A stretch of DNA of 64,000 nt, taken from positions 50,644,818 through 50,708,817 of the forward strand of contig NC_079509.1 of NCBI RefSeq assembly GCF_030052815.1. The letters run 5' to 3'. Below the pieces are notes generated by a model that saw only the letters and a program-made list of their open reading frames with translations, had not been told where the DNA came from and did not search any database. This DNA comes from Hevea brasiliensis. Lineage: Eukaryota; Streptophyta; Magnoliopsida; Malpighiales; Euphorbiaceae. Shown one piece after another: positions 56,831-64,000 of the stretch. Both the position numbers and the translations under genes were made by a program. The first letter of the stretch is position 1, and every line of letters begins with the position of its first letter.

Positions 56831-58560
56831 CAGGATATCCTTTTCAGTTCATTTTATATTAATTTAATATTTTTATATATATCTATGTTAAAAAAAAAAA
56901 AAAGAAGACAGTCAACAAAATACAAACTCTGATATCTGATGGCCCCACTTAGTGTGAATTTTACTAAAATGATGAAAGATAAAACGGGAGATGCATGCGC
57001 TGATGTGGCTGAGTTGTCTTCATAATTGGGTTATTGTCTTGAGTCTGTCTCCATTATTTTATTTTATTATTATGGTTTACATCTGAGAAAACGTTTTTAT
57101 TTTTTCTCAATTAAAGTCATATTTATTTATTTTAGGTTTGGTAAACTTGCAACAGCTAAATTTTAATTTTTTTAAAAAAATCATTTAATTAATAAAATAA
57201 ACAATAATACATCTATAATAAAAACATATTGATATAAAAAATTATAATTTAATTTTATAATATAAATTTCTTGAAAATAATATATAAAATTTTTTTAACG
57301 TGATTATTGAATTATTTCGTTTTCTCAATATTTTTTTAGTAGAGTTTTTTTTATCATAAATGATTATTTTTATATGGTAAAATTAATTAATAATAGTCTT
57401 AAATTAATAGATATCATTGTATAAAAAAATAAGAAAGTAAAATTAATAAAGATGAAAAAGTTAATTGCATTGGAAAAATAATTCTATAAAAGGGAAAAAA
57501 ATAAAATAAAAAAATTTGCAAAATGATGAGCTTATATACTGGCCTAATAGATTGAGTTTTCCTTTTCATATTTTTAAATAATTATTTATATATTTAATGT
57601 GATTTGTATTAAAAAATATAAATTTTATATAAATTATAAAATGAGAATCGGACAAAAAATATTAAACTTTTTTGTTAATTTATAATTTTATCTTAATTTT
57701 TAATCTTAATTTTCATATCTTAACTATAGCCAAATCATTTAATTTTAGATCATAAACCCAAACTTTAATAATCATAATCAAAATCTAAAATTAATTATGA
57801 TAAATTAAAATTTATTTACTAAACTTATAATTATAACGCCCTAAATTTTAAATTTTAGTATCCAAATCCATATAAATTTACCTATATATATTTTAAATGA
57901 GTTAGATTTTATTCTTTTAATTGATATAGTTATAATTTTTAAAATAATTATTCAGATTAATTATTAAAGTATAAATTAGTTATCATAATTATAAATTTAG
58001 CGGATAAAATTTAAATTTTTTCAAATTAATTTTAGAATTTAGCTATAATTGCACCTAATTTTAAAAATTTAGATTAATTTTATCTAAAATTAAAAATTTT
58101 GATTATAATTATAAATTACTGTTAAAATTTAGCTTTTATATTCAATTTCAAATTTTATTTTAAAAATTGAATAAAATTACACCCATATTAAAGTTAGAAT
58201 ACCAAAAATTATAATTGAAATGTTAGAATAAAATTGAAAATTAAGGAAAAAGTTTAGCGTTTTTTTTTCAATTTAATATTATAAAAGAATCTAATATAAA
58301 TATAAAAAAATTTCTTTTTTAAATCCATAAAATTTTAAAAAAAAAACAAAATTTATAATTACTAATTTTGATTCATCAAACAATTGGACTTTGTTAAACT
58401 AATTTTTATGAACTTTTGTTTTTAATTATTTATATTATTATTTACAAATATATTACAAGTGAATTGAGACTCTGTCACCAATCATACATGCTATATTAAA
58501 AGTTGGCAGGGAGACAAACGGTGAAAAAAATAATAAAAAAATATGATTACTTTGGGTTTG
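56831..58560. other. AT-rich spacer
   Basis: Strongly AT-rich with no supported gene or bordered repeat. Confidence 0.3.
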
Positions 58561-58613
58561 GGTTAAGAAAATAATTTTCTATTAAAGCAGCGGCCAACCT
58601 GGTTTTCCTTGCC

Positions 58614-58620
58614 TATAAAT
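58614..58620 (+). promoter_or_regulatory. TATA box of the zinc-ribbon gene
   Basis: TATAAAT lies 77 bp before the ATG at 58697. This would put the start of transcription near 58645-58650, with a leader of about 50 nt. Confidence 0.65.
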
Positions 58621-58696
58621 GCCATCCACCTCCATTGCAATTCTCTTCACCTTTTCTTGATCTCAGTCATCAATTAAGCAAGTTGAGAGAATAAAA

Positions 58697-58900
58697 ATGT
58701 GTTGGGTTTTCTTTTGTGATGATGAGGAGACAGAATTGGGTAGGCAGCAAGCTTCTGGATCATGTCCCTACTGTGGAGGAAAAGTTCAAGCCATGGATGT
58801 TGAAAGAAAATGGAGTTTCTGCTTTTTACCCATTTGTTACAAGATCAAGAGAAAGTATTTTTGCACTTTATGTGCCAGGCGATTGGAATTATATCACTAG
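58697..58900 (+). CDS. Small zinc-ribbon protein (67 aa)
   Basis: This single-exon gene has a complete frame from ATG 58697 to TAG 58898-58900. The protein has an acidic N-terminus (DDEETELGRQQ), then SCPYCGGKVQAMDVE with Cys23-x2-Cys26. A hydrophobic and aromatic middle (WSFCFLPICYKIKRKY) and Cys56-x2-Cys59 (FCTLCARRL) follow. Two CxxC pairs about 30 residues apart form a zinc ribbon. The layout matches a widespread eukaryotic family of very small zinc-ribbon proteins (zinc_ribbon_15 type); the role of these proteins is not known to me. A TATA box lies at a fitting distance, and the ATG context (AAAAATGTG) is acceptable. The 3' UTR probably extends into 58901-59250, which is less AT-rich than the surroundings. 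No frame damage is present. Zinc binding is inferred from the cysteines; a function in binding nucleic acid or protein is open. Confidence 0.82.
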   Translation: MCWVFFCDDEETELGRQQASGSCPYCGGKVQAMDVERKWSFCFLPICYKIKRKYFCTLCARRLELYH

Positions 58901-60850
58901 AAAACCATGGAGTTCAAGAAGAGCTATAGCTGGAGCTTTGCCGATCCAAGAAATCAGAAGCTTCTATGGTGATAATTTCAAGACCGTGTGTTTCATCCTC
59001 TTCTTTGAATTTGTTTTATATTGTAAATATTTTGTTAAACTTTTAATATACCCATTTCAAGTAACTTCAATTTCTTGTGTTTTGAATTTCTGGGTTCTTG
59101 TTTGAACTGATTGTTGGTACCAAATTATGTAAGTTTTTGGATCTGCTGGTGGAAGAAACAAGGATCTGAAATGGGTTTTGTTTGGTGTTAACAAGAATGC
59201 TGGTTTAGGATCATTCTTTGATCTGTTTATCTTTGAATACAAATCTGTAAAGCATTTTCAAAAGTTAATGACAGAGTTGTGATATGAAGCAACCTGAAAT
59301 AAAATCCAATCCATGTACTTGATGATAGGGGAAGGCAAGAGCTTTGGGCAGAGAGACAGACAGAGAGTGTTATGTGGGTTACAAAACAGGGCAGTTTGTC
59401 TCAGGAAAACAAATATTCCTTGTCTATGAAAGGGATCTATTTCACAATTAAAAAAAAAAAAAGTCATTGGGCACTAATTACTAGGAGTTGCGTGTAGAAA
59501 TAGAAGTATGAGAGTTGGTTTAGAATTCTTACTAGAATTAAGAGTGAGAGATGATTCAATGTTTTCGTGTGTCTATATTTTTTTTTTTATATTTTAGTAC
59601 CTTGGAAATGTTATATATATATATATATTATAAAGAGAAATCTCAAATTTAAAATTATATATATATTTATTTAATAAATCTCATTCATAATAATATTTTA
59701 AATTTTAAATTTATTATAGGTGCGATAAAAATATTTTTAGATATATATGAATATCGAAAATACAATTGAGTATATGATCAACCTATTTGTACAACATCTA
59801 TTAAATTGAGCATATGGAGATGAGCAAAAGATTGATTGCCAAATAGAGACAATTCGTGTAGAAGAACAATACTTTGAAATTGGTAGAGAAGGATTGGAAA
59901 TCATGGAGAATCCTTTTATCTTCCCTACCCACATGCTAAATTGGTATGGTTTACTACAATTTGTGGTTAATCTTGATTATTTATAGCTTCCATTAGTAGT
60001 TGGATTGAAAGGATTTTTCAACAACTCTTGTAGATATACACTTTGTGCTGTGCCACCTCAAAAGTTCAGTGGCTGAATTGGCTTTGGATGCCGCAGATAT
60101 ACTATGAAAGGAAGAAATTGTAGTAAATTTGTAAATCTTAACTCATGTGTAGGCTTTGGCCCATTCAATTTAGAACACGTGGAAAATATTAACAAAAATG
60201 TCTGACAACGTTCATAAAAATAGAAGACGCGGGGCAGCATTGGTTTTGTTTGTTAGTTTGATGCCAGTTGAAAGTTGTACGGCTTTATCTTTACTCTCTG
60301 AATAAGTGGGAAAATGGCTGACACTTCACTTTCCTATTTGTGTAGCACCTACCATCAACAAGATCTCAACAGGATATGCAACTGAAAATGGCTTTTGGGT
60401 TTTTAGATAATAATAGCGGCTTTAATAGCTATTTTAATAGGTATTAATTATTTTATTATATATTAATTATTATTTATTAATAATTAATTATTTATATAAT
60501 AATTTAAAATAAAATTATTTTATAAAAATAATTATTAAATACAAAAATAATAATATCATTTTATTAATTTTAATTAAAATATTTTCTCAAATTTTAAAAA
60601 TTATAAGCAATAAGTTTTTATGAATTATTACTCAATTTCTAAACAGTGATATAAATAATATATCACTAAACAGAATCGAACTAGACTCAAGGAGATGTAT
60701 TCAAATAAAATCATTCACATTAGATATTGTTATTTTATGTTACTTCAATTATGAATACGTCTTCATGAATTTGATTAATAATCCGATCTGAGAAATTAGC
60801 ACTGAAATATTTTGTGTGGTCTATAGTGGTAGTGAATGGCACAGGTTGCA
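58901..60850. other. 3' flank of the zinc-ribbon gene and spacer
   Basis: 58901-59450 is of gene-like base composition, probably 3' UTR and downstream sequence; one overlapping frame (58716-59105) is a shadow. From 59450 to 60850, no gene is supported. A minus-strand open stretch near 59740-59930 has no recognised motif. Confidence 0.35.
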
Positions 60851-60854
60851 TATA

Positions 60855-61288
60855 TTTCGAGTTTGAAAAAGATTTAGATTTAAGAAAATATTTATATAAA
60901 CTTTGACTCATATTTAAATTTTACATGTTAAATATCTATTACTAAAATTTATTTTTATATATAATTAATTAAATATAAAATATATATTTTATAATAATAT
61001 TTAAAATTTTTTATATATATTATATTTTAAATATTAAAAATTAAATTTTTTATAGTATTATTAAATTTTAACAATATAAAATATGTAAAAATAAAATATT
61101 TAAGTTAGATTATTAATTAAACTATATAAAATTAAATAAGTTTGAATATTATTCGAATAATAATAATCGAGTTTGTAATGAATTTAAGTAATTTAGAATA
61201 AATTTTAATTAAATTTAGAATGAATTCAAGTATTAAGAATAATAATTGAATTTGGGTTTGAGTACTATTATTTTATGGGAATCATTTA
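60855..61288. mobile_element. Degenerate copy of the hAT-type MITE
   Basis: Words in the same order as the element at 54998-55489 are seen: TTCGAGTTTG...TTTAGATTTA at the left, ATAATAATCGAGTTTGTAATG and AATAAATTTTAATTAAATTTAGAA near the right, then GAGTACT. It is diverged and both termini are blurred. Confidence 0.4.
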
Positions 61289-61289
61289 A

Positions 61290-61806
61290 AGGTCTATTTG
61301 GTTTAGTGATTGGACATAGCTAATAGTTGGTAGCTTATTATAGTTGATATATCCTATATGTTTAATAAAATTATATCTAACTATTATTGTTACGTATAAA
61401 ATGATTAATAAGAATATACATCATATTATTTATTTTACTATTGAAATATATATATATATATATAATTATTAATTTATTATATAATATATTAAAAATATAA
61501 TTATTTTTAAGTATAAATAAAAATGACGCTATAATTATTATGCTTATAATATTTTATATATATTTATTTATTATAATTTTAAATAATCTTTAATATTAAA
61601 AATTATTTCAAAGACAAAAATTTTATAATTAATAAATTTTTTAAATTGATGAAAAACAATTCTAAAAATATAGTTTATACAAACTATAACCGATTAGAAT
61701 TTAGCTATCAACTTTATTTTTAAAAATTTACTAAATACTTTATTTCACCTATTTGAGTGTCTATTAGCAATCAGTTGCATCTAAAAGATAAATCAAACAC
61801 TCACTA
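61290..61806. mobile_element. MITE (hAT-like, TTTGGTTTAG type ends)
   Basis: The left end GGTCTATTTGGTTTAGTGAT and, on the reverse strand, the right end GATTTAGTGAGTGTTTGATTT are inverted relatives. Inner words GCTAATAGTTGGTAGCT and (reverse) GCAACTGATTGCTAATAGAC also match. The AT-rich interior of about 515 bp has no gene. Confidence 0.5.
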
Positions 61807-62059
61807 AATCTATCTCTATCTAATTTTTTTTTCATTCAATATTAATGTACTATTTAAATTAGAGATTTTATAATTTAAAATTTTTTTTAATATTATTAAA
61901 TTATTCTTTGTTGATTTCAAAAAACCAAAAAAATTAAATTAATTAAAAGATAGTTATCAATTCAATTCAAACACGGTGTCCTTGCATTTTTTGTAAGGTG
62001 TAAAGAAAATTCCTCTAGTCAATATTTGAATATCAAATATTAGGAAGTTAGAAATAACC

Positions 62060-62195
62060 CATGCCATACTCTCAAGTTAAGGTACTTTAAAATAAATTTT
62101 AAATGAATTTGTGATGAATTTAAATATTAAAAATAATATTTTAATTTAAATAAAATATTTTTATGAGTACTTTATATATTGTCATTCTCAATAAA
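62060..62195. repeat. Right-end fragment of the hAT-type MITE family
   Basis: AATAAATTTTAAATGAATTTG...GAGTACTTTATATATTGTCATTCTCA parallels the right end of the element at 54998-55489. Confidence 0.35.
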
Positions 62196-63003
62196 AAGAA
62201 CTATTTAAATTTATCTTTATTGTGGTAATAATATTTTTTTCATTAAATATTATTTAAATTTAAGATTTTATAATTTTAAAAATAATTTTAATATTACTAA
62301 CTATTCTTGGTTGATTTCAAAAAACAGAAAAAGTGAAATTATTTATCAATTCAAAGACGTATGGAATCCCCGCATTTTCAGGGTATGAGGTCAATATTCG
62401 AATATCAGATACTAGAACGTTGAAATAAATAATCCATGCATGACTCATAAGAAAAAATCATTACAAAAATTCACCATTGAAACCAACATCAAATACAAAT
62501 TTTTCTAATAAATAAATTTTATTATAATATCTTATTTAAATTTTATTTTTTCAATTAATTTATAGAATACTAAATATTTTAATTATAAATTAATAATAAT
62601 TAAAAATTATAACTAGTTTTGATCGATTAGTCGATTTTTTTTATTTAATTTGATTAATTTGGCTAAATTCTTATATTCATTGGTTTCTTTCACTCATCCC
62701 TACCAAATTCTAATATGACGCACGGATTAAAAGTAGGTCAAGTTTGAATCATTCATATTAATTGAATTCAAGTCAATAGTCATATATATATATATATTGC
62801 ATTGGTCACCAAAAATAGGTAGTATGACCACTCAAAAATCTTATCTTATCCCACATCACTTAGAAGGAAAAATATCATTAGTGCCATAGTTGATGTTGTA
62901 TGAGCGTTTCCTTACTATCATCAACATTGTCAAAGGACATTAATATAAGTTAGTACTAATGACTACATCAAAGCGCATGCAAGTTACCAATAGCAAAGGT
63001 TGA
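62196..63003. other. AT-rich spacer
   Basis: No gene supported; short TA run near 62784-62798. Confidence 0.3.
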
Positions 63004-63183
63004 GTAGTTACATTTTTTTAAAATTTATTTGTAAAATAGAATGTAATTAAAAGTGAAAGTGACAAGTGACTTTTTGTGTAAAGGTCAGAGATAAATAATT
63101 ACACTTTTATAAAATTCAAGTGTTAAATATAAAGCAATTAAAAGTAAGGTGCCAAGTGATTTATTGTATAAAGATAGACACAG
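63004..63183. repeat. Imperfect tandem duplication, about 90 bp unit
   Basis: Two head-to-tail units, 63004-63091 and about 63095-63183, share TAnTTACA, AATTAAAAGT, GnCAAGTGA and TGTATAAAG-like words at the same spacing. Confidence 0.65.
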
Positions 63184-63304
63184 TTAAAGCCAATTTCAAC
63201 TTTGTCATTTGATCATAAATTTATAATGAAAATTAAATGATATATAACATAAATAACAAATATAGATTTAAACTTATATATATATATATATTATAGTTGG
63301 ACAT

Positions 63305-63350
63305 TTGTCAAGTAAGTAATATATTTAGCTACTAGACTAAGAGGGTGTTT
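63305..63350 (-). repeat. tRNA-derived repeat fragment
   Basis: On the minus strand CTCTTAGTCTAGTAGCTAAA is A-box-like and is followed by TATATTACTTACTTGACA, as in the copy at 54898-55540. The B-box part is missing. Confidence 0.4.
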
Positions 63351-63560
63351 CTTTTAATTTATAAACCAATCAAATCAGCTTAAAAGTTTCAACAATAGGT
63401 TGACTTATTTTTTTATAACAATTTTTGGGTTTATAAGTCAAGCTTATAAGCTAAAAAAATAAACTGCGAGACCCAACTTTTCATTTTAATGCTTATAAGT
63501 TATATGCTTATAAATTAATTTAACAAAATATTACATTATCCTCATTTAATTTTTAAAATT
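63341..63560. mobile_element. MITE fragment (GGGTGTTT type end)
   Basis: GAGGGTGTTTCTTTTAATTT followed by several TTATAAGCTnA / TnAGCTTATAA words resembles the left part of a common plant hAT MITE. A right terminus was not identified. Confidence 0.35.
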
Positions 63561-63604
63561 TTATCATAAATCTTATTTAATATCTCTTTTAGCTATTTTA
63601 ATAA

Positions 63605-64000
63605 TTATGACACCATATTTTGGCGATCCCCAAAATTAATAAAACTTTGGTGACCTCGATGCTAAGTCCTTTTGACACTAATCACGTTTAGATCTCTCTT
63701 TGATAGGCAGATCACATTTCAGATCTCTCCTCACGAGAGAAATTAAATCAATGCTAGGTCCTCATCACGGTGAGCCTTGCAGGTCTATTAAATCGCTCCC
63801 GATCTCTCAGCCGTTGTAGTATAAACAAAGTGAACTAGATCTTTTCTTACGGTTTTATTGCGATCTCCCTTTCAAAAGTTTAAGTTAAGGTTTTGGTCAG
63901 GTTTAATGAGGATTTCGATCTTAAGTGTTCAAATCAAATTTCCAATTTTAATCAAGTCTCGTTCAGCATTTCTTCCACAGATCTCATACTCTTTGTGTTT
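63605..64000. other. Possible LTR or other repeat running off the window edge
   Basis: At about 63607 the base composition changes abruptly from AT-rich to mixed, starting TGACACCATATTTTGG. The following 390 bp repeat GATCTCTC and AGATC words (GATCTCTCTTTG, AGATCTCTCCTC, CCGATCTCTCAG, CGATCTCCC). TGACACC at a sharp composition border suggests an LTR end, but the partner LTR and coding region would be outside the window. Confidence 0.35.

Overview
This is a repeat-dominated, AT-rich stretch of a flowering-plant nuclear genome. Spliced genes with GT-AG introns, plant-type chromovirus retrotransposons and abundant hAT-like MITEs show this. The style of the repeats suggests a eudicot, possibly Euphorbiaceae (rubber tree or cassava relatives), but the sequence alone cannot prove that. 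Only three host genes can be supported: the last four exons of a valyl-tRNA synthetase (1-2522, +), a complete three-exon gene for a 104-residue protein of unknown function (19164-21628, +), and a single-exon gene for a 67-residue zinc-ribbon protein (58697-58900, +).

Most of the rest is mobile DNA. Three related Ty3/gypsy elements of the Tekay/Del chromovirus type, each about 10 kb with LTRs of about 2.5-2.6 kb, are delimited to the base by matching 5-bp target-site duplications (TSDs): E1 at 2738-12875 (+, TGCTA), E2 at 22389-32635 (+, ACTAT) and E3 at 35678-45604 (-, TTCAA). Each has an initiator-Met tRNA primer site (degraded in E3), a polypurine tract, and gag, protease, RT, RNase H, integrase and chromodomain-like segments in order, all with frame breaks. 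E3 sits inside an unrelated, older solo LTR of about 3.84 kb (34786-48555, -, TSD TTTCT). The solo LTR may itself sit in a CACTA-like DNA transposon.

Between E1 and E2 lie a decayed Tat/Ogre-type gypsy fragment (about 14640-16062, -), a MITE, nested long-inverted-repeat elements (16849-18978) and the 104-aa gene. From 48.6 kb to the end, the sequence is AT-rich with MITEs, microsatellites, tRNA-derived repeats, a purine-rich tract and one clear gene (zinc ribbon) at 58.7 kb. A possible LTR edge runs off the right end.

The most useful non-obvious observation is that the small differences between copies of the Tekay elements fall mostly at CAG/CTG positions, often as CAG becoming CGA, CGG or CGAG. 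That pattern fits consensus errors at CHG-methylated sites better than ordinary decay. The broken reading frames of these elements, above all the young E3, should therefore not be taken at face value. I saw no CRISPR array, no rRNA, no intact tRNA gene and no clearly novel gene system.
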